A stretch of 64,000 nt of DNA from Methylotuvimicrobium sp. KM2 (GCF_038051925.1 NZ_CP150634.1:4938977-5002976); one strand, 5' to 3'; positions 18,660 to 28,857 are shown, counted from the stretch's first letter. Notes: generated from the letters alone by a model not told the origin. Program-made: numbers and translations.

Positions 18660-21194
18660 ATGAACAAACTCGTTCTTGCCATGATTGCCCTATCGGTTCT
18701 CGCGGCGCTTATTTTCATTTTTTACTTGAAAAACGAGGGCTCGGCACCAGCCTTCGTCGAAACCGGTCGGCAATCTTCCGAAGAACGACAAAACGATGGT
18801 CGCCGCGGCGCCTTGGTCGACCAGATCGTCTTTACCCAGCAAGGCGATATCGGACAGGTGGTCAACCTGATCGAAAGCGGCAGCCATCATATTTTCACGC
18901 AGGCTATCACCAGCACCACGGTTTTTCAGCGTCTTCGCGATTCGAAAAACGCCGACTACGATATTTCCTACGGCAGCTCGGTGGAACTGACCCTCAATCC
19001 GGCTGGCCCCCATTTCGCCAATGGCGAACTCAATCCCTTTCATGTTCCGGCGATACGCGAAGCCCTCAATCAACTGATCAACCGCCGCTATATTGCCGAA
19101 GAAATCTACGGCGGATTGGCTGTCCCGCGTTTTCTCCCGCTGAGCACCGCATTTCCGGATTATGCGCATTTGGCCGACGTTGCCAGAGCTTTAGAACTTC
19201 GTTATCAACACGATCCCGAAGCCGCCAAACACATCATCGATAGGGAAATGCAGTCTTTGGGTGCTCGATTCGAACAGGGCCGCTGGTGGTATCAAGACCG
19301 GCCGGTACGTTTGCGTCTATTGATCCGAACCGAAGATGCGCGCAAAAATATCGGCGACTATATTGGCGCGCTGCTCGAGAATCTCGGGTTCGAAATCAGC
19401 TATCTCTATCGAACCGCCGGCGAAGCTTCACGCATTTGGCTTGCCGGCGATCCCCATGCCGGCCATTGGCATCTGTACACTGGCGGTTGGGTTGCCAGCC
19501 GCATCGAGCGCGATCTAACCGATAGTTTCAGCTACTATTACACGTCCAAAGGCCGCGCCGACCCTTTATGGCAGACTTATCGCCCTTCGGTCGAATTCGA
19601 CGAGATTGCCGACCGCTTGCAACGCCGCGATTACCGCACTTGGCCGGAGCGTCGGGCTTTAATGAGCCGGGCACTGCAATTGGCCTTGGAAGATTCTGTA
19701 CGGGTATGGCTGGTGGATCAAATCAATGCCTGGCCCCGGGCTCATAATGTGAGACTGGCGGTCGACCTAGCCGGCGGTGTTTCCGCCTCCGCACTGTGGC
19801 CCTATACCTTACGATTTGACGATCAAGTCGGCGGAAACATGGTCATAGGCTCGCCCGGCTTGTTAACCGAACCTTGGAATCCGGTCGCCGGCAGTAATTG
19901 GATCTTCGACCAAAAAATCATCCGCGCCCTACAAGACCCGCCTTTGTTGCCGGACCCATTTACAGGCCTGTATTGGCCCCAGCATATCCAATCGGCTGAC
20001 GTCACAGTCCAATATGGCGTGCCATTGATCATCAGTCACGATTGGCTGACGATACACCGGGCCGAAACCATAAACGTTCCCGGCAATGCCTGGATTGATT
20101 GGAATAGTCATGACAAGCGCTTTATCACGGTCGCCGAAAAACACCCCGATGGCCTTGAAGCGCGCGGCCGCATTCGTATTCGCTATAAGGACGATTATTG
20201 GCAACGGCGCTGGCACGACGGAAGCACGTTATCCCTGGCCGATTTACTGCTGCCGTGGATTCTTAGCTTCGAGCGGGCTGATCCGAACAGTCCGTTGTAC
20301 GACAGCGCCCATGTGCCCAATTTCGAATCCTTTCAGGGTCATTTCCGGGGATGGCGTATCGTCTCGAAACAACCTCTGATCATCGACATCTACAGCGATC
20401 AAATCCATCCCGACGCCGAGGTTACGGTTGCCGACAAGAGCCCTAGCGTCTTACCTTGGCATACCTTGGCTCTGGGCATTTTAGCCGAACAAAACGAGCG
20501 TCTGGCCTTTTCCTCGCACAAAGCCGACCATCTGCAAATCGACTGGTTGAGCCTGGTGTCCGGCCCTAGCTTGCCGATCATGCAACAATTGCTCGAGTCG
20601 GCTAGGCTTGAAGGTTTTATTCCTTTTACCTCGCTGCTGAAACACTACTTGAGTCCCGACGAAGTAGAAACGCGTTACAAAGCACTAAGCGACTGGTATG
20701 CCGAACGCGGTCATTTTTGGATCGGCAATGGGCCTTTTTATCTGCATTCGGTGCATCCCCTAGAAGGCAGCATCGTGCTGCGCCGTAACGAAGATTTTCC
20801 GGACCCCGCCGACAAATGGCTGCGCTTCGCTCAACCGGAAATCCCCGAATTAGTCATGGGAGGTCCGATCCTCGTCAAAGCCGGTCAGCCTGCGACATTC
20901 GACTTGCAAGTCACATATCAAGGAAAGCCCTATCCGAACGACGCCATCGACGAAGTCATCTTTTTATTGTTTGACGGCGATGGCAAGCTTTCGCTTAAAG
21001 GTAAGGCTGAACCGTCCGAGAACGGCATTTGGCGAGTGACTTTAACTGCAAGGCAAATTTCTCGACTCGGTGCCGGCGCCAATAGTCTGGAACTGGCGGT
21101 TAAATCCAACCGTATCGCGCTGCCGTCGTTCGCCTCTCACGGCTTCGCAACCTTACCCGCCGACGAGCCGATTCCCGAAGGTATCGAACCATGA
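18660..21194 (+). CDS. ABC transporter substrate-binding protein, family 5, oversized
   Basis: 844 aa, against roughly 500-600 for DppA/YejA proteins. An uncleaved-looking N-terminal helix (residues 4-23) without a lipobox suggests a membrane-tethered protein. SBP_bac_5 features: 'NPFHVPAIREALNQLINRRYIAEEIYGG' and a 'WHDGSTLSLADLL' segment that normally opens the fold. In usual family members this segment is N-terminal; here it sits past residue 520, suggesting a duplicated or permuted arrangement. The last about 110 residues look like an Ig-like beta domain. Followed by the permease-permease-ATPase genes. Confidence 0.8.
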   Translation: MNKLVLAMIALSVLAALIFIFYLKNEGSAPAFVETGRQSSEERQNDGRRGALVDQIVFTQQGDIGQVVNLIESGSHHIFTQAITSTTVFQRLRDSKNADYDISYGSSVELTLNPAGPHFANGELNPFHVPAIREALNQLINRRYIAEEIYGGLAVPRFLPLSTAFPDYAHLADVARALELRYQHDPEAAKHIIDREMQSLGARFEQGRWWYQDRPVRLRLLIRTEDARKNIGDYIGALLENLGFEISYLYRTAGEASRIWLAGDPHAGHWHLYTGGWVASRIERDLTDSFSYYYTSKGRADPLWQTYRPSVEFDEIADRLQRRDYRTWPERRALMSRALQLALEDSVRVWLVDQINAWPRAHNVRLAVDLAGGVSASALWPYTLRFDDQVGGNMVIGSPGLLTEPWNPVAGSNWIFDQKIIRALQDPPLLPDPFTGLYWPQHIQSADVTVQYGVPLIISHDWLTIHRAETINVPGNAWIDWNSHDKRFITVAEKHPDGLEARGRIRIRYKDDYWQRRWHDGSTLSLADLLLPWILSFERADPNSPLYDSAHVPNFESFQGHFRGWRIVSKQPLIIDIYSDQIHPDAEVTVADKSPSVLPWHTLALGILAEQNERLAFSSHKADHLQIDWLSLVSGPSLPIMQQLLESARLEGFIPFTSLLKHYLSPDEVETRYKALSDWYAERGHFWIGNGPFYLHSVHPLEGSIVLRRNEDFPDPADKWLRFAQPEIPELVMGGPILVKAGQPATFDLQVTYQGKPYPNDAIDEVIFLLFDGDGKLSLKGKAEPSENGIWRVTLTARQISRLGAGANSLELAVKSNRIALPSFASHGFATLPADEPIPEGIEP

Positions 21195-21225
21195 ACGGGT
21201 ACTTACATAGCACAATGTTTATCAT

Positions 21226-21657
21226 AGAAAAAGCATTTCACCATGAAGATCATGAATAATAGGAAGTTAATTCAATAGCTTATTACGCGTTTGTATAGAA
21301 CTTTCGCTCACCAAAAAGGTTAGCGAGAAGGATTTGGTAAGTTTTTGGAATCCTTCATGAACTTCATGTGCTTCATGCTTAAACTGCCGAATTCAGGTTT
21401 ATAGCTTGTTTTTTATTACCATGAAGGGCATGAAGATAATGAAGGAAAGAAAATTGAGTGCTTTATCAACTGTCCCAATACCGTAATATAGAATTTTCAA
21501 AACCAGTTAACCTAGAAAAAGTATTTCATCATGAAGAATAGGATATTAACTCAATAACTTATTATGCGTTTGAATAGAGCTTTCGCTCACCAAAAAGGTT
21601 AACGAGAAGATTTTGGTAATTTCTTGAAATCCTTCATGCACTTCATGTGCTTCATGG
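21226..21657. repeat. direct repeat pair with CTTCATG-rich palindromes
   Basis: Copy 1 (21226-21378) and copy 2 (21514-21657) share long stretches such as CTTTCGCTCACCAAAAAGGT and CTTCATGTGCTTCATG. Both begin with ATGAAG-type sequence that is complementary to the CTTCATG end, so each can fold back. They separate the binding protein from the first permease. No gene is supported in 21195-21696. Confidence 0.75.
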
Positions 21658-21696
21658 TAAAAAATTAAGTGACATATTTTGGAATCAACACCCCTC

Positions 21697-22815
21697 ATGA
21701 ACCCTAGTCAAGACCCAAGTATTCCGAAGAAAGCTGAGGGATTGCTTCGCGATCTCAAACTGATGCTGTTGTTGACCGGCAAACGCGTCATTGCGTTGAT
21801 GCTAATGGTTTTGATCGGCGTCTATCTCACCATATTGATTGCCAACATGGGAGGGCGCGTGGACGAATTGCGCCTGGTGCAAATCCGTAGCGAAATTTCC
21901 GAAGCCGTGCGCGGCGACTTGTCTTTCCGCGAACTCGACAGCGAGGAGCGTAATCAACTGATACAACGCCGCGTAGACTTGGAAGTTCAAAGACTAAACC
22001 TGGACCGACCTTTTCTGCTGCGTAGTTTCAGTTATCTTTACCGCGCGATGCGCCTAGATCTAGGGCGTGCCGAACAGATGCACAGCGACAAGGGCTCGCG
22101 CGAAGTCCATGCCATCATCCTCGAGCGCTTGCCGGCCACCTTGCTTTTATTCGGCACGGCCAATCTGTTGATTTTTTTCTTGTCCGTCTATACCGCCTTA
22201 TGGCTGTCCCGGCACTACGGCAGTTTCATGGATCGTATCGTCATCGTTTTGGCACCGACTTCAGCGGCACCGGCTTGGTTCTACGGTATTTTTTTGATTC
22301 TATGCTTCGCTTTCCTTTTGCCGATACTGCCTGCCGGCGGCATGGTGCGGGCGCCGCCGCCGGAAGACAATTGGAACTATACGCTCAGTGTTTTGAAACA
22401 CATGGCTTTGCCGGTACTGGCCATGCTGGTGTCGCAAATTTTCATTTCGATCTATTCCTGGCGAACCTTCTTTTTGATTCACTCCAGCGAAGATTACGTG
22501 GAAATGGCCAGAGCAAAAGGCTTACCTTCGCGGATGATAGAGCGACGCTATATTTTAAGGCCGACGCTGGCGCCGGTCATTACCAGTTTCATGCTGATGC
22601 TGATCAGCATGTGGAGTGGTGCGATCATTTTAGAACGAACCTTCAGCTGGCCAGGCCTTGGCACTTTGATCTTTCAAGCTATCGGCCATCATGATACGCC
22701 GGTCATCATCGGCTCGGTGGTGATCTTCGCATATTTGCTGGCCTTCTCCATCCTGGTGCTGGACATCGTGTACGGCATCGTCGATCCGCGCGTACGTATT
22801 GGAGTCTCCCGATGA
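21697..22815 (+). CDS. ABC transporter permease, DppB/YejB type
   Basis: 372 aa from ATG 21697; a TTG six codons upstream (21679) is a weaker alternative. A first helix (about 30-50), a periplasmic stretch and then five further helices. The EAA loop 'EDYVEMARAKGLPSRMIERRYILR' contacts the ATPase. Overlaps the next permease by 4 nt (ATGA). Forms the importer with the binding protein and the fused ATPase. Confidence 0.92.
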   Translation: MNPSQDPSIPKKAEGLLRDLKLMLLLTGKRVIALMLMVLIGVYLTILIANMGGRVDELRLVQIRSEISEAVRGDLSFRELDSEERNQLIQRRVDLEVQRLNLDRPFLLRSFSYLYRAMRLDLGRAEQMHSDKGSREVHAIILERLPATLLLFGTANLLIFFLSVYTALWLSRHYGSFMDRIVIVLAPTSAAPAWFYGIFLILCFAFLLPILPAGGMVRAPPPEDNWNYTLSVLKHMALPVLAMLVSQIFISIYSWRTFFLIHSSEDYVEMARAKGLPSRMIERRYILRPTLAPVITSFMLMLISMWSGAIILERTFSWPGLGTLIFQAIGHHDTPVIIGSVVIFAYLLAFSILVLDIVYGIVDPRVRIGVSR

Positions 22816-24140
22816 GATACTGGAGCGAACGACTGTGGGAACTGCGCCGTTATCCTTCCGCGTTACTCGGCATGGCGATCATTTTCTGTTTAGTCGGTTT
22901 ATCGATTGTTACGGTTATCGCAATACCCTATGACGAGGCCCTCGATCGTTGGCGCGGAGGAGACTATTGGCGCATGCATCCGCGAAATGCCGAACCGGTA
23001 TGGCTGGATCGACTGAAAGGCGGTAATAAGCCTAAAACGTTGATTATTTCCAGCCATGACGCCGAAACCGAATCGGTGACTTTCTCCGGCGGTAGACGCT
23101 TGAGAATACCCTTACATTTCGACTATGATTTTTCCGAGTTTCCGAGTGAAATCAACTTGTTTCTGAAGTCGGAAAAGCACACCCGGGAACCCTTTGCCCG
23201 ACTGACTTGGCATACCCCCGACGGGCGCGAAATACCCTTAGGAGGACGTCGTATCACGGCCAACGACCGTTTTTCGCTATCCCAGGATTGGGCATTGGAA
23301 CGCCGTCTGGGCCTACTCCCCCATGTGGGTTTGCTGGCGCGGCCCGGCACTGACTCGCCTGACGTTTTGCCCGGACGCTACACGCTGGTCTTGGATGCCG
23401 TATTATTCGACGAAGCCGCCGAAATCACCGCCGAACTGGTTGTTTATGGGCACGTTCACGGCCTCGCCGGTACCGATCATCAGCGCCGCGATTTGCTACT
23501 CGCGCTGCTGTGGGGTACGCCGATCGCGCTGGCTTTCGGCCTCTTGGCGGCTGTCGGCACGACGCTGACGACCTTAGTGATCGCAGCGGCCGGCGTCTGG
23601 TTCGGCGGGCGCCTCGATGCCACCATCCAACGACTCACCGAAATCAACATGATTTTACCGTTGCTGCCGATACTGGTCATGGTCGGAACGCTCTATTCAA
23701 CCAGCATTTGGCTAATGCTGGGCGTCGTGGTGCTGCTCGGCATCTTCAGCGCCAGCGCCAAAATGTACCGAGCAATGCTGCTGCCGATACGCGAGTCTCC
23801 ATACATTCAAGCCGCGCAAGCCTACGGCGCCAGCGATAGCCGCATCATTTTGCATTACTTGGTCCCGCGCATTCTGCCGGTGCTGATTCCTACCTTCGTT
23901 ACGCTGATCCCGGCCTTCGTTTTTCTGGAGGCCTCGTTGGCGGTGCTAGGGCTCGGCGATCCGGTGCTGCCGACTTGGGGCAAGGTGCTCAATGACGCGC
24001 AAAACGAAAGCGCTCTGTACAATCACTATTATTATTGGGTGCTGGCTCCGGCTTTGCTGCTAATGCTGACAGGTCTGGGTTTTGCCTTGCTCGGTTTTGC
24101 GCTGGATCGCGTGTTCAACCCCAGGCTACGGCGGATCTAA
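22812..24140 (+). CDS. ABC transporter permease, DppC/YejE type, with large periplasmic insert
   Basis: 442 aa. Helix 1 is at about 18-38. It is followed by about 180 periplasmic residues, longer than the short loop of DppC, and then five helices with the EAA motif 'SPYIQAAQAYGASDSRIILHYLVPR'. The insert probably docks the oversized binding protein. The stop TAA overlaps the ATPase ATG by 1 nt. Confidence 0.9.
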   Translation: MRYWSERLWELRRYPSALLGMAIIFCLVGLSIVTVIAIPYDEALDRWRGGDYWRMHPRNAEPVWLDRLKGGNKPKTLIISSHDAETESVTFSGGRRLRIPLHFDYDFSEFPSEINLFLKSEKHTREPFARLTWHTPDGREIPLGGRRITANDRFSLSQDWALERRLGLLPHVGLLARPGTDSPDVLPGRYTLVLDAVLFDEAAEITAELVVYGHVHGLAGTDHQRRDLLLALLWGTPIALAFGLLAAVGTTLTTLVIAAAGVWFGGRLDATIQRLTEINMILPLLPILVMVGTLYSTSIWLMLGVVVLLGIFSASAKMYRAMLLPIRESPYIQAAQAYGASDSRIILHYLVPRILPVLIPTFVTLIPAFVFLEASLAVLGLGDPVLPTWGKVLNDAQNESALYNHYYYWVLAPALLLMLTGLGFALLGFALDRVFNPRLRRI

Positions 24141-26152
24141 TGATGACAGAACCCCTGCTCAAAGTTGAAGATCTGAGGCTTGCCTATCAAACCGAACGCG
24201 GCGTCGTCACTGCAGTAGATGGCTTGAACTTCGAAATCCGGCGTAATGAAGCGCTAGTGTTGCTGGGCGAGTCGGGCTGCGGCAAAAGCTCGTTGGCCAA
24301 GGCCCTGTTGCGGGTACTGCCGCGCAATGTCTATCACTATTCGGGCCGAGTACTGCTCGACGGTGTCGACATCATGGCCCTAAATCCCGAGCACTTTCGC
24401 CGGGACGTTCAATGGCTGCGTATTTCTCTAGTGATGCAGGCTTCGATGAACGCCTTGAATCCTGTCGTGCGAGTCGGCGAGCAAGTTGCCGAGCCGTTGT
24501 GGGTGCATCGCGGCTGGTCCCGAAATAAAGCTATGGCCCGTGCCGGTGAAGTGTTCGAGCTGGTAGGCGTCTCCGACGATTTTCTGAAGCGCTATCCTTT
24601 CGAACTTTCCGGAGGCATGCGCCAACGGGTGGTACTGGCAATGGCCTTGGTCGCGGAGCCGGAACTGGTGATCATGGACGAGCCGACTTCGGCGTTGGAC
24701 GTTCTGACGCAGGCCGGCATCATGAATCGATTGAAACGCATCAAGCGGGAATTGGGCACCAGCTTCATGCTGATTACTCACGACGTCGCCACATCCAGCG
24801 AAATCGCCGATCGTGTCGCGCTGATGTATGCGGGTCAAATCGTGGAACTTAGCAGTGCCGCACAGTTTTTTGCAAAACCGGCCCATCCTTACGGAAAGCT
24901 GTTGATGGATAGTGTCCCTCGCCTGCATCAGACCCGGCAACCCGATCACATTCCAGGTCAACCGCCGAACCTGATGCTGCTGCCTTCGGGCTGCCGTTTC
25001 GCCGATCGCTGTCCGGCCCGATTCGACCACTGCGATGAAAATCCTGTGCCGATAGCCTTATCGGAACGAAACGAAGTGCGTTGTTGGCTTTATGCGGACC
25101 GCACCGAAACCGACAAGCCGCGAGGATTACATAACACTCCGACTCCCGTTTTGGAAACACGGCCGTTAAGCAAAGAGGTTTTGGTTAGCGCCCAAGACTT
25201 GCATACCTGGTTCGAATTGAAGCAATGGGGATTTATCCGGGCGGGCTATGTGCGCGCGGTGAATAGCGTAAATTTCCATCTCTATCGCGGCGAGGCGGTT
25301 GCCTTCGTCGGCGAAAGCGGTTGCGGCAAAAGCTCCTTGGCGCGCACCTTACTCGGTCTACATAAGCCGACTCAAGGCGAAGTCGTCTTCGAAGGCCGCC
25401 ATATGCATGACTTAAATAAGCATGAACTCAAGCAATACCGGGCGCGTGTCGGCTATGTGCAGCAAGACCCTTTCGGCGCGCTGCCGCCCTTCATGACAAT
25501 CCGTCGCGCCTTGAGCGAGCCGCTGATCATTCACGGCGTAAGCGACTCGAAGGAACGTGAAGCACGCATTCGTGCTGCACTGGAGGAAGTGCGCCTGTCG
25601 CCGGCCGACGATTATTTGCCGAAGTTTCCTCACATGCTCAGCGGCGGTCAGCAACAGCGGGTCGTCATTGCCCGGTCGCTGATTTTACAACCGGCGATGA
25701 TCATCGCCGACGAGCCGGTCTCGATGCTGGACGCCTCGGTACGCGTCGAGATCCTGCGCCTGCTGCGCACGATACAAAGCAAGCGCGAATTGACGCTGGC
25801 CTTCATCACGCACGATTTATCCACCGTGCGGCATTTCGCCGATCGCATTTTCGTGATGTACGGCGGTCGTATTGTCGAAGCGGCCGTTGTCGACGATCTA
25901 CTCGACTTTCCGCAGCACCCCTATACGCAAGCCTTGCTGGCGGCCACCTCCGACCCCGATGCCGAGAATGCCTCTCAAGAACGCGAATTGCCGGGCGGCG
26001 AACCGCCCAGTCTGCTGCACCCGCCGCCGGGTTGCAACTTTCACCCGCGCTGCCCGCATGCCATCAAAGGGTTGTGCGATGTCGAAGAACCGCCGGAATT
26101 CGAACCGCGCACCGAGCATTATTCGGCGTGTTGGTTGCATGAAGAAAAATAA
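24140..26152 (+). CDS. dipeptide-type ABC ATPase, DppD-DppF fusion (YejF-like)
   Basis: 670 aa from ATG 24140 (MMTEPLLKVEDL); the open frame upstream to 24035 overlaps the permease and is not used. Two complete ATPase halves: Walker A GESGCGKSS twice, signatures LSGGMRQR and LSGGQQQR, Walker B 'LVIMDEPTSALD' and 'MIIADEPVSMLD'. Each half ends in the oligopeptide-transporter C-terminal Cys cluster ('CRFADRCPARFDHC' and 'CNFHPRCPHAIKGLC'), which in this subfamily can hold an Fe-S cluster. Confidence 0.93.
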   Translation: MMTEPLLKVEDLRLAYQTERGVVTAVDGLNFEIRRNEALVLLGESGCGKSSLAKALLRVLPRNVYHYSGRVLLDGVDIMALNPEHFRRDVQWLRISLVMQASMNALNPVVRVGEQVAEPLWVHRGWSRNKAMARAGEVFELVGVSDDFLKRYPFELSGGMRQRVVLAMALVAEPELVIMDEPTSALDVLTQAGIMNRLKRIKRELGTSFMLITHDVATSSEIADRVALMYAGQIVELSSAAQFFAKPAHPYGKLLMDSVPRLHQTRQPDHIPGQPPNLMLLPSGCRFADRCPARFDHCDENPVPIALSERNEVRCWLYADRTETDKPRGLHNTPTPVLETRPLSKEVLVSAQDLHTWFELKQWGFIRAGYVRAVNSVNFHLYRGEAVAFVGESGCGKSSLARTLLGLHKPTQGEVVFEGRHMHDLNKHELKQYRARVGYVQQDPFGALPPFMTIRRALSEPLIIHGVSDSKEREARIRAALEEVRLSPADDYLPKFPHMLSGGQQQRVVIARSLILQPAMIIADEPVSMLDASVRVEILRLLRTIQSKRELTLAFITHDLSTVRHFADRIFVMYGGRIVEAAVVDDLLDFPQHPYTQALLAATSDPDAENASQERELPGGEPPSLLHPPPGCNFHPRCPHAIKGLCDVEEPPEFEPRTEHYSACWLHEEK

Positions 26153-26311
26153 TGCTGCAATACTGTTTGAGTTTAATTCCTCAAGCGAACACTAATGGCC
26201 TAACCCACCTTTAACATTTTCTAGTAAATATCTATCATTCGCAAAAATTATTAATTTTTTAACTAATTGATATCATTGGGCTATAAAAATCGACTTCCTC
26301 GAAAATGGCTA

Positions 26312-28310
26312 ATGTAGTGCCATAAAATGCCTTAGGCATCTTGCGCCGCCTCGCGGTTTGCGCTAAGTTGACGGCATGTTTATTCGACGCACTCAAACCC
26401 GCTGCAGAGCCACCGGCGAACCTCATGAGACTTATCGACTGGTTCATTCCGAACGCATCGGTCAAAAAGTTAAACAGGTCACACTGCTGAATCTAGGCCG
26501 GCATTTTTCGATCCAGCCCACTTTTTGGCCGGCCTTATGTCGCCGTGTCCTGGAGTTGTTATCGTTGCAAACGAGTTTATTCGATCCGGACTTACCTCAG
26601 ACGGTGGCCTTGGCCGCGGAACATATCGCCGCGCGCTTGTTGGCGGAAAGCGCGCCATTGCTCGTGAGGCTTTCGTTGATCCCGACCCCAGCCATGAGTG
26701 TCGTCAATGAAGCCGCACAGGCGGCTTCGGAATCGGTCTCGTCGGAGCCACCGGAGTCCCGGACTCCCGCTGAAATATATACCATTGATGCGAACTCGCT
26801 GGAATTAGCGAGGCCCCGTTCGATCGGTGTCGAGCAGGTCGGTTTGGCGGCGATGGACTTGGTCAATTTTACCTCGCTGCTGATGGGACTGGGTCTCTCC
26901 GGGCCGATACGGGCGGCGGTCGTGGGTTCGATCATCGGGCGCATGGCAGCGCCGGCTTCTGAGGCCGCCACGCACCGTTGGCTAGGTCAGCGCAGCGGTT
27001 TGGGCGAGCTGTTGGACGTCGATTTCGAACGCATGAAGCCGATCACGTTGTATCGGGCTTCAGACGCTTTGATGAAGCACCGGGACGTCATCGAACGCAC
27101 GCTGTTCAACCGGGTGCACGATCTGTTCGGTTTCGAGACCACGGTTACCTTATACGACTTGACCAATACCTACTTCGAAGGCACGGCGGCCGCCAATCCG
27201 AAAGCGCAACGGGGCCGCTCCAAAGAAAAGCGCCGCGACTGTCCACTGGTCACGCTGGGCTTGGTGCTCGATGGCAGCGGCTTCGTCCGCCGTTCCCAGA
27301 CCTTCGACGGCAATGCCTCGGAAGGCAAGACCTTGGCCGAGATGCTCAAAGACCTCGGTGCACCACCCGGCGCCTTGGTGGTCATGGACGCAGGCATCGC
27401 CACGGAAGCCAATCTCACCTGGCTGCGCGAACACGGTTACCGCTATCTGGTCGTCAGCCGCGAACGCGCTCGGCAATTCGAAGCCGACACCGCGATCCCG
27501 ATCGAAACCGCCGCCGGCTCCGCCGTCCACATCCAGCGCATCGACGACAGCGAACACCAAGAAGTGCGCTTGTATTGCTACTCCGAACAGCGCGAACAAA
27601 AAGAGCGCGGCATCAATCAACACCTGTGCGAGCGCTTCGAAGCCGGATTACAAAAAATCGCCGACGGCCTCCACAAGCCTCGCGCCGAAAAGCGCCTCGA
27701 CAAACTGCAACAGCGCATCGGTCGGCTCCAAGAAAAATACCACGGTATCGGCCAGCATTACACGATCGAACTGACCCCGGATGAGACCGGCGAAAAAGTC
27801 ATCGGCCTGACCTGGTCGAAACAGCCCAAAGCCGGCAGCCGCCTGAGCCATCCCGGCGTCTATTGCCTCCGCAGTAACGAAACGCAATGGGATGCTGAAA
27901 AACTGTGGCGCACCTATATCATGCTCACCGACCTGGAAGCGGTGTTTCGTAGCCTTAAATCCGAACTCGGGCTTCGTCCGGTCTACCATCACAAAGAAGT
28001 CCGCGTCGACGGCCATTTGTTCATCACCGTCCTGGCCTATCAGTTCGTGCAAATCATCCGCCGGCAACTGAAAGAACACGGCATTCACGACCGCTGGTCC
28101 ACACTGCGCGACATCTTGTCCGTTCAGCAGCGCGTCACCGCCTCCTTCCGGCGCGCCGACGGCGGTATTCTGCACATCCGCAAAAGCACACAACCGGAAG
28201 CGGAATTAGCACGGATTTACCACACATTGGGCCTTGACCCGCTTCCTGGAGGTGTACAAAAAACTCTACTATAGATCGAATTACGCTTAAAAAACGCCTA
28301 TGTAGTGCCT
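26312..28310 (+). mobile_element. IS1634-family insertion sequence, ends approximate
   Basis: One transposase gene fills the unit. ATGTAGTGCC occurs exactly at 26312-26321 and 28301-28310 as a direct repeat around it and may mark the target site or the end sequence. I could not find convincing terminal inverted repeats, so the limits are tentative. Upstream, a lone arm of the GTTAACCCAGCC repeat family lies at 26196-26218. Confidence 0.7.
26376..28274 (+). CDS. IS1634 family transposase (IS4 superfamily)
   Basis: 632 aa and intact. DDE-type signatures: first Asp in 'YDLTNTYFEG', second in 'VMDAGIATEAN', and the YREK-like segment 'LTDLEAVFRSLKSELGLRPVYH' with the catalytic Glu. The intact length suggests recent or still possible mobility. 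GC content is higher than in neighbouring intergenic DNA. It lies between the peptide importer and zwf and disrupts no recognisable gene. Confidence 0.92.
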   Translation: MFIRRTQTRCRATGEPHETYRLVHSERIGQKVKQVTLLNLGRHFSIQPTFWPALCRRVLELLSLQTSLFDPDLPQTVALAAEHIAARLLAESAPLLVRLSLIPTPAMSVVNEAAQAASESVSSEPPESRTPAEIYTIDANSLELARPRSIGVEQVGLAAMDLVNFTSLLMGLGLSGPIRAAVVGSIIGRMAAPASEAATHRWLGQRSGLGELLDVDFERMKPITLYRASDALMKHRDVIERTLFNRVHDLFGFETTVTLYDLTNTYFEGTAAANPKAQRGRSKEKRRDCPLVTLGLVLDGSGFVRRSQTFDGNASEGKTLAEMLKDLGAPPGALVVMDAGIATEANLTWLREHGYRYLVVSRERARQFEADTAIPIETAAGSAVHIQRIDDSEHQEVRLYCYSEQREQKERGINQHLCERFEAGLQKIADGLHKPRAEKRLDKLQQRIGRLQEKYHGIGQHYTIELTPDETGEKVIGLTWSKQPKAGSRLSHPGVYCLRSNETQWDAEKLWRTYIMLTDLEAVFRSLKSELGLRPVYHHKEVRVDGHLFITVLAYQFVQIIRRQLKEHGIHDRWSTLRDILSVQQRVTASFRRADGGILHIRKSTQPEAELARIYHTLGLDPLPGGVQKTLL

Positions 28311-28478
28311 TACGGTCATTTATGATCCAATAAAATATTGATTCATAAAGAGTTTTAAAGTTAGGTGTCAAACATGGGCTAAGCTATCGAAAAAACCATT
28401 TTTAGTTAATTGCTGTGTTTCCGGTTTTTAAACTCAAAATATTTCCTGATTAGCAAGATGCTTCAGCTTACCGAAGCC

Positions 28479-28620
28479 AAGTGTCCGAGCAGGAGCCAGT
28501 CGTAGTCGCAAAAACCAAAAATATGCTGTTACCCAAGCTCCGGCTTGGGTAACCTGTTCAGGAAGCTGGAGCTTCCGGGGGGGGGGGGCTTTCCCAAGCT
28601 GGAGCTTGGGAAAGAGCGTG
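28479..28620. repeat. cluster of CCAAGCT hairpins with a 12-G tract
   Basis: Palindromes ACCCAAGCTCCGGCTTGGGT, GGAAGCTGGAGCTTCC and TTCCCAAGCTGGAGCTTGGG lie side by side, with twelve consecutive G at 28577-28588. No gene is supported in 28275-28857. The G run is prone to slippage and to sequencing error. Confidence 0.7.
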
Positions 28621-28770
28621 ATGTGGGTTGGCCGTTTTAGCTTGACGCGCATGGCTTGCGAACCCCGTCCTGCTATGGATATGCTGATCTTTGGGCTTTA
28701 GCTGAAGAAGCTTACTAATCAGTAAATATTTTTGAAATTATTGGTGTTCATAGGCTACTAATCGCCAGGT

Positions 28771-28847
28771 GTAGGGTGCGCATCGCGCACCTGAGTCGGG
28801 CTCTTGACGGCTCGGTACCGTGGAAAGATGCGCGATGCGCACCCTAC
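28771..28847 (-). terminator. 19-bp perfect inverted repeat, probable zwf 3' hairpin
   Basis: GTAGGGTGCGCATCGCGCA (28771-28789) and its exact complement (28829-28847), 39 nt apart, just past the zwf stop codon. It resembles a dispersed 'GGTGCGC' repeat and lacks a T run, so it may act as an mRNA-stabilising hairpin instead of a true terminator. Confidence 0.5.
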
Positions 28848-28857
28848 CAGACTGCAC

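Noticed and set aside
24035..24139. Longer N-terminus of the fused ATPase
   Set aside because: It overlaps the permease in another frame, and the ATG at 24140 overlaps the stop in the usual TAATG way.
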